The notes under the pieces: model-generated | What the model was told of the DNA's origin: nothing | What the model saw: only the letters and a program-made list of their open reading frames with translations | The model's database searches: none | Part shown: positions 36,519 to 46,641 of the stretch, one piece after another | Numbering within the stretch: position 1 is the stretch's first letter | Layout of the letters: every line of letters starts with the position of its first letter | Translations under genes and position numbers: made by a program | Assembly (NCBI RefSeq): GCF_004912275.1 | Contig: NZ_STGY01000032.1 | Span: 25,389-89,388, forward strand | Length of the DNA stretch: 64,000 bases | Direction of reading: 5' to 3' | Source of the DNA: Glycomyces buryatensis | GTDB lineage: Bacteria > Actinomycetota > Actinomycetes > Mycobacteriales > Micromonosporaceae

Positions 36519-37871
36519 TTAATTGCCCGGCATACGGGAGCCGATGACGTCGGCACCGGGCAGCTCCTCGACTGGAGTGCCCTCTGTGGAGTCATTTTCC
36601 TGCTCCTCTGAATCGGACAAATCATCCGAATTCAGTGTTGGAGTGTCGCTATCGGTCTCGGCCGCTTCGGATTCCGATGGGGAGGCTTCGTCCGCTTCGG
36701 GCGATTCGGAGGCCGCTTCCGTTGGCGCCTCGGAGGGTTCGCCGCTCGCGGCGGGTGCGGTCGTCTCGACCGACTCGGACTGGTCGGCCACGTCGGCACC
36801 GCCGTGGGGCCCATTGCCGGTGAGTGCCAGGACCGCCACCGCGGCGATCGCGACCAGGCCGAGCGCGCCGGCGCCGGCCAGCAGCAGCGGGCGGCGGCGC
36901 CGCTCGGTCCGCTCCGGGAGCGGGTCCGACATGTCGAAGAGCGTCGGCTCGGGCCCCTTCGCCTCCTGGACCGCCGCGACGTCGATCGCGGCGGCCGCCG
37001 GGGTCACCGGCGAGTAGTGGAATTTGGAGGGCTCTTCCCGGCGTCGCAGCCGCGGCTTGATCGGCGCGGTCGGGTTGGGCGAGAGGCGCGGCGCCAGGCG
37101 GCGAAGCTCGGTCGCGACCGCGTCCAGGTCGCCCCGGTCGGCCGGTCGGAGCGAGAGCAGGGTCTCCACGACCTTCCACAGCTCCGCGTCCACCGCGACC
37201 GGCCTGACGGGGATCTCGGTCAGGTGCCGCTGCAAGACCTCGTCGATCGAGCCGCCCCGGTAGGCGCTGTGCCCGGTGAGGGCCTCGTACAGCACCAGAC
37301 CGAGCGCGTAGTTGTCGATGCCCGGGCACACGGACTCCCCCGCCGCCACCTCGGGGGCCACGTACTCGGGAGTCCCGTGCGAGGGGGTGCCCTCGGCCTC
37401 GGCCGCCCGCGCGATCCCGAAATCGATGAACTTGACGCCGCTGTCCCCCGACAGCATCAGGTTGCCGGGCTTGACATCGCCGTGAAGGTAGCCGACCCGG
37501 TGGACCGCAGCGAGGGTCTCGGCGGCGGAAGCGCAGCGGCGGGCGGCCTCGGCGGCGGAGAGCGGCCCGTGGGCGCGCAGATGCTCGCGCAGGTCGCGGC
37601 CCTCCACGAATTCGAGGACGATCGCCATGATCGTCTCGGTCACGATGAAGTCGCGCACCCCGATCACGCCCGGGTGCTGGATGGCGTTGAGGATCTCCGC
37701 CTCGGCGAAGAAGGTCTCCACGATCTCGGTCTCCTCGCGAAGCTCCTCGCGCAGGACCTTGACCGCCACGGCGTCGCCGGTGACCTGGTCGAGCCCGCGC
37801 CAGACCACACCGACCGAACCGCGAGCGATCTCGTGATGCAGGGCGAAACGGTTTGCCAGAACCGTGGTCAT
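36519..37871 (-). CDS. Transmembrane Ser/Thr protein kinase
   Basis: A 450-residue receptor-like kinase. The glycine loop is IARGSVGVVWRG, the ATP Lys lies in VAVKVLREE, the catalytic loop is YLHGDVKPGNLML (HGD for HRD, a common variant) and the metal site is IDFGIAR. GTPEYVAPE closes the activation segment. All catalytic residues are present, unlike in the protein at 616-1920. A membrane helix (about residues 310-332) is followed by an outer acidic Ser/Thr/Glu-rich tail without PASTA domains. The ATG at 37871 follows GAGGAG. It diverges from the PP2C phosphatase. Confidence 0.94.
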   Translation of the reverse strand: MTTVLANRFALHHEIARGSVGVVWRGLDQVTGDAVAVKVLREELREETEIVETFFAEAEILNAIQHPGVIGVRDFIVTETIMAIVLEFVEGRDLREHLRAHGPLSAAEAARRCASAAETLAAVHRVGYLHGDVKPGNLMLSGDSGVKFIDFGIARAAEAEGTPSHGTPEYVAPEVAAGESVCPGIDNYALGLVLYEALTGHSAYRGGSIDEVLQRHLTEIPVRPVAVDAELWKVVETLLSLRPADRGDLDAVATELRRLAPRLSPNPTAPIKPRLRRREEPSKFHYSPVTPAAAAIDVAAVQEAKGPEPTLFDMSDPLPERTERRRRPLLLAGAGALGLVAIAAVAVLALTGNGPHGGADVADQSESVETTAPAASGEPSEAPTEAASESPEADEASPSESEAAETDSDTPTLNSDDLSDSEEQENDSTEGTPVEELPGADVIGSRMPGN

Positions 37872-38128
37872 CGTTGCTCCTCGGGGGTATTGAGGCTTGG
37901 TCATTCCACTGTAAAACCGGTATCTCCCCAGTTCAGATACCGAATGGGAGGCTGGCACGAACCGGGGATACAGTGGCGGGCGTCCCGTCCGGGACGCCTC
38001 GACCGGGCCCGGACATCGACGGTCGCCTCTGGTGAGTGGCCAGCCACTACACTTGCGCCCATGTCCCTCGAACGGCCAAGCTTCAGACAAGACGTCGTAA
38101 CCCGGTGCGAGCCCAGTGGTGATTCCCT

Positions 38129-38938
38129 GTGACCGAACTTCGTTGGCGCTACGGCGCCGCCACCGACGTGGGCAAAGTCCGCGACCTCAACGAGGACTCC
38201 CATCTCGCGTCGCGGCGGCTGCTCGCTGTCGCCGACGGGGTCGGCGGCGCCGCCGCCGGTGAGGTCGCCAGCGGGGTCACCATCGCCGAGGTGACGCGGC
38301 TGGCCCGCCGCTCCCCGGTCGAGGCCGAGGCCGAACTGGGCGAGGTCGTCGAGGCGGCCCGGGACCGCATCCGCGCGGCCGTGGCCGAGAACCCCGAGTC
38401 CGAGGGCATGGCCACCACGTTGACCGGACTGTGGCTGGGCGACAACGCCGTCGACATTGTCCACATCGGAGACTCACGCGCCTACCAGGTGCGCGGCGAG
38501 GACTTCGTCCAGGTGACTGTGGACGACTCCTACGTCCAGCGCCTCGTGGACGAGGGCGCCATCACCCCCGCCGAGGCCCAGGACCACCCCTACAAGTCCG
38601 TCGTGACCCGCGTGCTCCAGGCCAACCCCGCCCCGGCCCACTTCGAGACCCGCCCCGCCCAGATCGGCGACCGCTACATGCTGTGCTCCGACGGACTCAG
38701 CGACGTCGTCTCGGACGACGCCATCGAGACCGTCCTCAACGATTTCTCCGACCCGCAGGCGGCGGCCGACGAACTGGTCCGCCTGGCCCTGGAGGGCGGC
38801 GGCCCGGACAACGTCACCGTGGTCGTGGGCGACGTGTCCGAGCACAAGCCGATGAAGCGCTGGCCCTGGATCGTGGGCGCGCTGGCGGTCCTGCTGGTGG
38901 TGGCCGCGATCATCACCAGTCTCATCCTTTGGGGCTGA
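38129..38938 (+). CDS. PP2C-family Ser/Thr phosphatase, membrane-anchored
   Basis: A 269-residue PPM phosphatase. Metal-binding motifs are VRDLNEDSH, AVADGVGGAAAGEVAS, LCSDGLSDVVSDD and GGGPDNVTVVV. A C-terminal transmembrane helix (about residues 246-266) tethers it. The GTG at 38129 lies 75 bases after TACACT (38048-38053), a possible -10 box. It probably reverses the divergent kinase's phosphorylation. Confidence 0.94.
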   Translation: MTELRWRYGAATDVGKVRDLNEDSHLASRRLLAVADGVGGAAAGEVASGVTIAEVTRLARRSPVEAEAELGEVVEAARDRIRAAVAENPESEGMATTLTGLWLGDNAVDIVHIGDSRAYQVRGEDFVQVTVDDSYVQRLVDEGAITPAEAQDHPYKSVVTRVLQANPAPAHFETRPAQIGDRYMLCSDGLSDVVSDDAIETVLNDFSDPQAAADELVRLALEGGGPDNVTVVVGDVSEHKPMKRWPWIVGALAVLLVVAAIITSLILWG

Positions 38939-39073
38939 AGCCGATGCCGGGTCCCCACGCCCGGCGACAGGGGCACCCCATGCGGAGGTAGTCGTACCAG
39001 CGGCCGTCGTCCTCCAGGTCGCCGTCAACTGCCAGGACATCGTCCCCGCCGCGGGCCGACCGCTCCGTAACCC

Positions 39074-39766
39074 TCAGTCGAAGATCAGTCCGCAGAGCGC
39101 CGCTTCGGTGCGGGCGGTGTAGTCGAAGAAGGCCGCGTCGTCGGCGGTCACGTTCGTCAGATGCCCGTGCAGCTCATACGAGATGATGCCGACGAGGCGG
39201 TTCCAGGCCAGGATGAGGCGCGCGACCTCGCCGGGGGTGAACTCCTCGCCTTCCAAGAGCCGCAACATGTCCGGTTCGATGGCGGCCGGGTCGCAGGTCG
39301 GGCCCGGAGGCGGAATGAGGGCGCCCGAGCGCTTGGCGTCGGAGGTGATTCGCGCGAGCGCCAGCGGCATTCGGCCGGCGACCGTGACGGTGATGTGCGG
39401 GGCGATGTAGCCGGGGATCGGGGTGCCGAAGATGAGGGCGAACTCGTGGCGGTTGGCCAGCGACCACTCGCGGACTGCGCGCCAGACCGCGAGCCAGCGT
39501 TCGATCGGGTCGGCGACCGGGAGGTCGGCATTCTCCGCCGCCGCGCCGATCTCGTTGTACGCCTCCACTATCAGGGCGGTCAGGAGTTCGTCGCGGCTGG
39601 CGAAGTAGCGGTAGATCGCCGATGAGGCCATGCCGAGTTCGCGGGAGACCGAGCGCAGCGAAAGGCCGATGCCCCCGACCTCGCCGAGCTGGCGGCGGGC
39701 GGCGGTCAGGATTTCCTTGGTGAGCTCGGCGCGGGCACGTTCTCGGGCGGTTCTCGGCGCGTTCAT
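39074..39766 (-). CDS. TetR-family transcriptional regulator
   Basis: A 230-residue regulator. The HTH (about residues 15-62) shows LTKEILTAARRQLGEVGGIG, LRSVSRELGMASSAIYRYF and ASRDELLTALI. The C-terminal domain resembles TetR_C WHG-type ligand domains. The ATG at 39766 is followed upstream by two palindromes (39787-39799 and 39840-39852), its likely operators, shared with the divergent membrane gene. Confidence 0.94.
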   Translation of the reverse strand: MNAPRTARERARAELTKEILTAARRQLGEVGGIGLSLRSVSRELGMASSAIYRYFASRDELLTALIVEAYNEIGAAAENADLPVADPIERWLAVWRAVREWSLANRHEFALIFGTPIPGYIAPHITVTVAGRMPLALARITSDAKRSGALIPPPGPTCDPAAIEPDMLRLLEGEEFTPGEVARLILAWNRLVGIISYELHGHLTNVTADDAAFFDYTARTEAALCGLIFD

Positions 39767-39786
39767 TCGGCAAGTGTACCGAAACG

Positions 39787-39799
39787 AGAGCACCGCTCT
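39787..39799. promoter_or_regulatory. TetR operator, copy 1
   Basis: AGAGCACCGCTCT: a 5-3-5 inverted repeat 20 bases upstream of tetR, matching copy 2 except at one central base. Confidence 0.75.
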
Positions 39800-39839
39800 T
39801 GCATATTCGGTGCGGGTGTGCCATGATTGTCTCCAACAG

Positions 39840-39852
39840 AGAGCACTGCTCT
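39840..39852. promoter_or_regulatory. TetR operator, copy 2
   Basis: AGAGCACTGCTCT lies 33 bases before the membrane-protein start. Two copies 53 bases apart in a divergent gap suggest joint repression of both genes. Confidence 0.75.
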
Positions 39853-39885
39853 TGAATGAGATCAGTGAACACCATAGGAGCATCC

Positions 39886-40578
39886 ATGTCACTCCCCCAG
39901 ACCTCCCAGCCCGACCCCCGCACTCGCACCGGCGCGATCGGCCTCGCGCTCGCCGGCATCCTGTTCGTCCTCTACGAGTTCGTCGCCCCGCGCGAGGACC
40001 AGACGACGTTGGAGGGGGCCGAATCCTGGGCCTCGGCCGCCTGGTCCTTCGCCCACATCGCCGCGATCATCGGCCTCATCCTGATCCCGCTCACCTATGG
40101 CGCTCTACGCGGACACTTCGAAGGCACCCGCAATGAGAAGACGGCGTTCCTCGCCGCGACCACCGGGTACATCGGCTCGGCGCTGACCATCTCGTACTAC
40201 GGCGCAGAGGTCTACGGCCTCAAGGCGATCGGCGCGAGGGCCGTGGCCGACGGTGATGCCTCACTGACCGAGGTCGGCGAGGCCTTCCGCATGGACTCCG
40301 TCGCCGCGACGATCTTCGCGATCGGTCTGGCGCTCATCGCCTTGGCCGCGATCCTCATCGCGGTCGCCGTGTGGCGCTCGGGAACCGTGAACCGCTGGAG
40401 CGCCATCCCGTTGGCGGCCGCGATGGTGCTGTACCTGCCGCACTTCTACTTCCCGTACGCGGGCCGCCTCGCCTGGGGCGTGCTGGTGGGACTCAGTGCG
40501 CTGATCCTGGCCTGGGCCATGTTCTCGGCGAGGCGCCCGATCAACGCCGAGGCGGCGCCGCAGCTTCAAAAGGCCTGA
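39886..40578 (+). CDS. Multipass membrane protein under TetR control
   Basis: A 230-residue protein with about six membrane helices (for example IGLALAGILFVLYEFVA and IFAIGLALIALAAILIAVAV). No transporter or enzyme motif is recognised; a DUF-type actinobacterial membrane protein is likely. The ATG at 39886 follows AGGAG by five bases. It diverges from tetR and is presumably its target. A terminator follows at 40590-40625. Confidence 0.8.
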   Translation: MSLPQTSQPDPRTRTGAIGLALAGILFVLYEFVAPREDQTTLEGAESWASAAWSFAHIAAIIGLILIPLTYGALRGHFEGTRNEKTAFLAATTGYIGSALTISYYGAEVYGLKAIGARAVADGDASLTEVGEAFRMDSVAATIFAIGLALIALAAILIAVAVWRSGTVNRWSAIPLAAAMVLYLPHFYFPYAGRLAWGVLVGLSALILAWAMFSARRPINAEAAPQLQKA

Positions 40579-40589
40579 GGCGCGTACGG

Positions 40590-40625
40590 AAGCGGCCCCG
40601 CAATCGTTCGATTGCGGGGCCGCTT
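40590..40625. terminator. Bidirectional terminator
   Basis: AAGCGGCCCCGCAATC and its exact complement around GTTC, between convergent genes, with a short T run on the plus side. Confidence 0.85.
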
Positions 40626-40635
40626 TCCTTGCGTC

Positions 40636-41568
40636 TCAAGCCGACAAGGCGATGCCGTCGAGGATGTCGTGCTCTGAGATGAGGACCTCGTTGATGCCGC
40701 TGCGCTCCATGATGGTTCGCAGCACCAGCGAGCCGCCGATGATGACGTCGGCGCGGCCCGGGTGCATCGACGGGATCGCCAGGCGCGCCGCATGATCAGA
40801 AGCGATGAGGTCGGCGGTCACATTCACGATCTGCTCGTAGCTCAGGCGCGTCCCGTCGATGGCGTCCGGGTCGTAGGCCGGAAGCTCCAGCGCGATCGCG
40901 GCGACCGTGGTCGCGGTGCCCGCCACGGCGACAAGCTCGGTCGCGGTTCGATCGGCGTCGGCGACCGCCAGCGCACGGTCCACTACGGACTTGATGTCGG
41001 CAACGGCTTCGTCGATCTCCTCCGCCGGCGGCGGATCCGAGCGCAGGTGCCGCTCGGTCATGCGGACGCAGCCGACGTCGACCGAGATGGCCGCGAGCAC
41101 TTCGGCCGTCTGGCCGCGCACGAACTCGGTGGAGCCGCCGCCGATGTCGACCAGCAGCACCTGCTGTCCTTCGTCCAGCAGGCCGGCGACCGCACCGGTA
41201 AACACTGCGCCTTTGAAAGACAAGCGGGCCTCTTCGTCGCCGGTGATGACCTCGGGGGCCTTGCCGAGGACCGACACGACCATTTCGGTGAACTCGTGGG
41301 CGTTGGCGGCATCGCGGGTCGCGGAGGTCGCGACCATGCGGACAGCCTCGGCGCCGTGCTCGCGGATCTGGTCGGTGTACTCGACGAGCCTGGCCCGGGT
41401 CCGTTCGAGCGCCGCTTCGGAGAGCCGGCCGGTGTCGTCCACGCCTTCGCCGAGGCGGACGACCTCCATGCGCCGCACCACATCATGGAGACGGCCCTCG
41501 TCATCGATGTCGGCGATGAGGAGGCGGATTGAGTTGGTGCCGCAGTCGATTCCCGCTACCCGCTTCAT
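40636..41568 (-). CDS. Exopolyphosphatase / Ppx-GppA phosphatase
   Basis: A 310-residue ASKHA-fold enzyme degrading polyphosphate or pppGpp. The phosphate-1 motif is AGIDCGTNSIRLLIADID and the phosphate-2 motif VLLVDIGGGSTEFVRG. It is the short one-domain type usual in actinobacteria. The ATG overlaps the DUF501 stop (ATGA). The eno-divIC-DUF501-ppx order is conserved in actinomycetes. Confidence 0.93.
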   Translation of the reverse strand: MKRVAGIDCGTNSIRLLIADIDDEGRLHDVVRRMEVVRLGEGVDDTGRLSEAALERTRARLVEYTDQIREHGAEAVRMVATSATRDAANAHEFTEMVVSVLGKAPEVITGDEEARLSFKGAVFTGAVAGLLDEGQQVLLVDIGGGSTEFVRGQTAEVLAAISVDVGCVRMTERHLRSDPPPAEEIDEAVADIKSVVDRALAVADADRTATELVAVAGTATTVAAIALELPAYDPDAIDGTRLSYEQIVNVTADLIASDHAARLAIPSMHPGRADVIIGGSLVLRTIMERSGINEVLISEHDILDGIALSA

Positions 41569-42098
41569 TCGCCGGCCTCCTGTTCACTCGCGCAACTGGA
41601 GTGCTTCCACCATTCGGGGAGCATCTCGATGGCCTCGTCGCCGCACGGGTCGACGCCCGGACCGGCGGCGAGGGCGTGGCCGACCAGGGCGTGGAGGCAC
41701 TTGACGCGGTCGGGCATACCGCCCGCGGAGACTCCGGCGATCTCGGGCACGTCGCCGAGTTTCGCCCGGCGGGCCAGGTAGTCGTCGTGGGAGCGGCGGT
41801 GCTGCGCGGCGAGGTCCTCGTCGGTGGCGAGCCGCTCGTTCATGTCCTTCATGACCCCGCCGCCTTCGAGGCGGCCGATGGCCGAGGCGGCCTTGGGGCA
41901 GGTCAGGTAGTAGGTGGTGGGGAACGGCGAGCCGTCGGGCAGGCGCGGCTCGGTCTCGATGACAGCGGGCTGGCCGCATGGGCAGCGCCAGGCTACGGCG
42001 TGGGCGCCGCGGATCGGGCGTCCGAGCTGGGCGGAGACGGCGGCCGCGTCTGCCTCAGTGACGGTCGCTGGTTCCTGGGGCCACGATTCGGGCTTCAA
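41565..42098 (-). CDS. DUF501 protein
   Basis: A 177-residue cytosolic protein. GRPIRGAHAVAWRCPCGQPA, FPTTYYLTCPKAASAIGRLE and VKCLHALVGHALAAGPG are diagnostic of DUF501. Conserved cysteines hint at a metal site. The start is a TTG at 42098 overlapping the stop of the divIC-like gene, and the stop overlaps ppx, so translation is coupled on both sides. Function is unknown; its place beside division and enolase genes is conserved. Confidence 0.92.
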   Translation of the reverse strand: MKPESWPQEPATVTEADAAAVSAQLGRPIRGAHAVAWRCPCGQPAVIETEPRLPDGSPFPTTYYLTCPKAASAIGRLEGGGVMKDMNERLATDEDLAAQHRRSHDDYLARRAKLGDVPEIAGVSAGGMPDRVKCLHALVGHALAAGPGVDPCGDEAIEMLPEWWKHSSCASEQEAGE

Positions 42099-42616
42099 TC
42101 CTCTGTCCCCTCTGATTCGGTGTCGAGCTGGTCGGCGTCTTCAAAGGTAGCGACCAGCTCGTCGTACCAGGGGTCTTCGCTGCCGGAATCACCGTCGTCG
42201 GCTCCGGGGCGCGTCGGGTCGTCCTCGTCCACGACGATGACCAGGTCCTCGCCGGGCGGGACGAGCAGGAGGCGGGAGCGGATCTGGGCCTCGACGTATT
42301 CGGGGTCGTCCCATTTGATGCGCTCGGCTTCGAGGTCTTCGATGCGGTCGCGCTGCTCGCTCTGCTCGACTTCGAGCCGGTTGATCTCCATGCGCTGCTC
42401 GACGTAGGTGCGCAGCGGGTAGGCGTAGGCGAGGGCAAGGGCGGAGAGGACCAGCGCGAGGACGGCGGCGCGGCGGGAGACCTTGCGTCCGGGACGGACC
42501 CGGACGCGCTTGACCTTGGGGCGGCCGGTGGTGCCCGCCGGCCTGCGGGTGGCGCGGGTGCGGCCGGGCCCGGTCGATCGTCCTCCGGGATGGCTGGGTC
42601 GGCGGCTGGCACTCAC
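42095..42616 (-). CDS. Septum formation initiator (FtsB/DivIC) family protein
   Basis: A 173-residue bitopic protein. A basic cytoplasmic N-terminus is followed by a membrane helix (about residues 49-67), a coiled coil (YVEQRMEINRLEVEQSEQRD) and the conserved DPEYVEAQIRSRLLLVPPGE. The acidic tail ends outside. It should act with FtsL/FtsQ at the divisome. The GTG at 42616 is used. A terminator separates it from eno. Confidence 0.92.
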   Translation of the reverse strand: MSASRRPSHPGGRSTGPGRTRATRRPAGTTGRPKVKRVRVRPGRKVSRRAAVLALVLSALALAYAYPLRTYVEQRMEINRLEVEQSEQRDRIEDLEAERIKWDDPEYVEAQIRSRLLLVPPGEDLVIVVDEDDPTRPGADDGDSGSEDPWYDELVATFEDADQLDTESEGTED

Positions 42617-42648
42617 CCGCTCAGCCTAGTCGATGCGAAGACGGATCA

Positions 42649-42675
42649 GGCCCCCGCGCCAGCGGCGCGGGGGCC
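42649..42675 (-). terminator. Terminator after eno
   Basis: GGCCCCCGCGCC and its complement around AGC, between the eno stop and the divIC-like gene. Confidence 0.7.
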
Positions 42676-42752
42676 CGGAGATCTAAGGAACCCTTAGGCG
42701 TCCTTGTACTTCGGCCCGAGTTCACTTTGCCTGCGTGAACTTCGGCTCTACT

Positions 42753-44126
<1,374 letters not shown>

Positions 44127-44339
44127 TCACAGCTCCTTAGGCTACGCCCCGGCCCAGATGGGAAAGCCCTCGCGCCGAGATTTAGCGTTCGCCGCGACCC
44201 CGTACGCGCGCGACGCTGGGGTGCTGGACGGTCCGCTATATGGTGGAGGCGAATCGCAGATCAGACACCTGTGCTAGGTGAGCCCCGCAGCGCCGAGACT
44301 CCCCGGTGCGAACGCCCGGCACAACGGATTTGGAGCCCC

Positions 44340-44975
44340 ATGCCCGTATGGAACCCCCTTCGACGCTGCGCTGCCCTCGGCGCGGTCTCCCTCCTCGCGC
44401 TCGCCGGATGCACCGGCGCCGGGGGCGCGGCCGACGAACAGGTTTCGGAGGACCAGGCTGCACTGACGGAACTCAGCGAACGGGTCGAGAGCGGCGAGAC
44501 GCACGCCTACACCGCGGAATACCTGGTCGAAGGCTCGGACGATTCGGTGGTCGTGGCGGCCGACCCGGAGGCGGGCGATGCCGCGGTCGTCATCGGCGAC
44601 CAGCCAGAACGGTGGACCGGCGGCGACGCCGAAGCACTCCCACAGTGGCTGGGCGACAAGCTCAATGGCGTCCTCCCCGACGACGGAGAGGTGGCCACCT
44701 GGCTCGCCGAGACCTCCGCCGATCCCTCGGCCCAGGCGGAGTTCTCCGACACGACCCTCGCCGGACAACTGGCCAACTGCGTCGACGTCCAGGGCGCCGA
44801 GAACTCGACGGTCGGGGCCTATGAGGTCTGCGTGACGACAATTGGCGTGATCGCCAGCGTCACCGCCCAAGTCGGTGACCTTACTTACACCGCCAAACTC
44901 GTGAACTACCACGACGGCGTCGACCAGACCTGGCTCGACGAACTCTCCGGCAACGGCGACCACGGCGACGAATGA
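44340..44975 (+). CDS. Secreted lipoprotein
   Basis: A 211-residue lipoprotein. The signal peptide (residues 1-21) ends in the lipobox LALAGC with the lipidated Cys followed by TGAGG. The mature part is acidic, with two cysteines (ANCVDVQG, YEVCVTT) that may form a disulfide, and resembles LppX-like fold lipoproteins only in general build. The ATG at 44340 follows TGGAG. It precedes tRNA-Glu. Function is unknown. Confidence 0.85.
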   Translation: MPVWNPLRRCAALGAVSLLALAGCTGAGGAADEQVSEDQAALTELSERVESGETHAYTAEYLVEGSDDSVVVAADPEAGDAAVVIGDQPERWTGGDAEALPQWLGDKLNGVLPDDGEVATWLAETSADPSAQAEFSDTTLAGQLANCVDVQGAENSTVGAYEVCVTTIGVIASVTAQVGDLTYTAKLVNYHDGVDQTWLDELSGNGDHGDE

Positions 44976-45237
44976 CCCCGCTTCCGGTCCGACCAACCCG
45001 CGGATCTCGAACAGGCGAGCGGCCGCGCCCGGTGCGAATGCGGGATAGCATCGCTCGGCGGGCCGGGTCCGGCGTTACGGGGGTTCGTCCGAAAGGACGG
45101 CAGTGCCGCCCCGGCCCGCCTCCGTTCCCCGCCCTGACGTCAGCCGCGTCACAAGCGCTATCCCAGTGGAAGAGGCGCTCAGACATCAGGTAGGCTTGTC
45201 AACGTTGCCGCGCCGCAAGGCTCGAGAACAAGGCCAA

Positions 45238-45310
45238 GCTCCCGTCGTCTAGGGGCCTAGGACGCTGCCCTCTCAAGGCGGAAACGGCGGTTCGAATCCG
45301 CTCGGGAGTA
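45238..45310 (+). tRNA. tRNA-Glu (anticodon CTC)
   Basis: A 73-nt tRNA. The acceptor stem is GCTCCCG/CGGGAGT with discriminator A, the anticodon loop is CTCTCAA (anticodon CTC) and the T loop TTCGAAT. CCA is not encoded. Its 3' end is a likely attachment site for the element to the right. Confidence 0.96.
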
Positions 45311-45324
45311 CAGATAAATACGCA

Positions 45325-45356
45325 GCTCAGGGGCCAACTCCGGTTGGCCCCTGAGC
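45325..45356 (+). terminator. Terminator after tRNA-Glu
   Basis: GCTCAGGGGCCAAC and its complement around a short loop, 14 bases after the tRNA. Confidence 0.8.
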
Positions 45357-45370
45357 TTATCATGCGCCCT

Positions 45371-45390
45371 GTGGTAGCACCGTGGTAGCA
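45371..45390. repeat. Direct repeats GTGGTAGCA
   Basis: Two copies (45371-45379 and 45382-45390) at 11-base spacing between the tRNA terminator and the excisionase. Helically phased repeats of this kind are typical arm-type sites for a tyrosine integrase or Xis. Confidence 0.5.
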
Positions 45391-45472
45391 AGACGGACCG
45401 CCACGTTCAGTCAGGGGGCGACCGTTCCCCACAGATTCCAGCACTCAAACGCGAGCTACAGGGCAACGCTCC

Positions 45473-45736
45473 TCACTGCGCTCGAACGGCCTCGACCGGC
45501 TCCAGCTCAGCCCCATCGAGAAAATCGAGCAGCCCCCTCACCAGGACCCGGTACTGCCCTCCGATCTTCCGGATGGGCGTAGGGAAGTCCCCTTCACGAG
45601 CGAGCCGGTAAGCCACCGTCCGACCGATCCCCAGAATCTGCGCGGCGGTCTCCACATCACAGACCATCCCAAGCGCCTCAACCCGCTCCCGAGTCCAGGA
45701 TCCGACGGTCCGCTTTCCACCATTGCAATCAGCCAT
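45473..45736 (-). CDS. Excisionase-like HTH protein
   Basis: An 87-residue MerR/Xis-type winged-helix protein. CDVETAAQILGIGRTVAYRL, REGDFPTPIRKIGGQYRVLV and GLLDFLDG form the whole fold. The ATG at 45736 follows AAGGAGGAG. In actinobacterial elements such a gene normally lies just upstream of a tyrosine integrase; here only 162 bases separate it from tRNA-Glu and no integrase is present. Confidence 0.85.
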   Translation of the reverse strand: MADCNGGKRTVGSWTRERVEALGMVCDVETAAQILGIGRTVAYRLAREGDFPTPIRKIGGQYRVLVRGLLDFLDGAELEPVEAVRAQ

Positions 45737-45978
45737 CGCCAGCTCCTCCTTGCATCGAACCTGTCCAGCACAGCGCTGAGGGAGCAATACTGACCAGCCA
45801 GACAGCCGATGGCAAGGATCAACCGCGCTTCTCGCAAAAACGACAGGGCTCGGAAGCACAAGCGCCCGCCCAGGCCCAGTCTAAGTCGGATGCGATCACG
45901 CTCGGCGCGAACGGGACTTGTTTTTGGTGTGGACACCTCACTGGGTCCGCGGCACCGGTTTCGAAATCGCGGGGATTG

Positions 45979-46641
45979 CTACCGGACGTGTTTCCAGTTG
46001 CTGATCGCCTTGACGAGATGTTCGCGCATGGTCCCGATTGAGTCCCGGCCTGGAAGGAGTCTGTCGTAGGCCTGGCTGTCGCGCTTGGCAATGAGCGCCA
46101 GGATGTTGTCGGAACCGCCTGAGGGGAAAACCAACGAGCACCTCTTGGGTCCCAACTCTTGAGCCAGCCCAAGGAAACCGCGCCCGACCCCCAGGGAAGG
46201 GGATGTGGCGTAAAGCTTCGCCTCGATCACCGCGATAAGCCCTCTTGCCCTTGGGTGCACTTGGCCTTGCCGGCTTCGCTCAGCTTCTTCGTGGTCGAGG
46301 ATCGCTACATCACATTCGTGTGCGACCTTCGAGCTGCCTGATGCCACATAGGCCCCGAGATGCACCTCAAGTTGCTTGGAGGTACTAGGGAAGTTGACCA
46401 GCGCGTAGGTGAATTCTCCGAGCCAGAGATTCCCGGGACTCCTACGAAATGAAAGCTGCTGGATCGCGTTCCTGCCGTCATGCGTCAGCAGCACGCGACC
46501 CCCTGCTCTTTTGGCCGCATCGACACAGAGCACAAACAACGTGGCCTCGTAGAGGTCGGACTCTGACGCGTTGCCACGGTAGCTCGCCTTCAGCTCGCCG
46601 ATCGCGGCCTCGACCTCTCTGACAAAGTCTTCTCTGCTCAT
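45979..46641 (-). CDS. Restriction-endonuclease-like protein
   Basis: A 220-residue protein with a likely PD-(D/E)xK core: Asp111 in HECDVAILD and E140-A-K142 in LIAVIEAKLY, flanked by predicted strands. No matching family is recognised. The ATG overlaps the stop of the preceding gene (ATGA), so the two form a module. A DNA nuclease in defence is a reasonable reading. The metal-site assignment is by eye. Confidence 0.6.
   Translation of the reverse strand: MSREDFVREVEAAIGELKASYRGNASESDLYEATLFVLCVDAAKRAGGRVLLTHDGRNAIQQLSFRRSPGNLWLGEFTYALVNFPSTSKQLEVHLGAYVASGSSKVAHECDVAILDHEEAERSRQGQVHPRARGLIAVIEAKLYATSPSLGVGRGFLGLAQELGPKRCSLVFPSGGSDNILALIAKRDSQAYDRLLPGRDSIGTMREHLVKAISNWKHVR

Noticed and set aside
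38922..39070. Protein-like minus-strand frame between the PP2C and tetR genes (contains VDGDLEDDGRWYDYLRMG)
   Set aside because: It has no usable start codon and overlaps the PP2C 3' end. It may be a relic, but there is too little to call a gene.
45199..45444. Open frame on the minus strand across tRNA-Glu
   Set aside because: Most of it is the tRNA read antisense; it has no ribosome site and is not the missing integrase.
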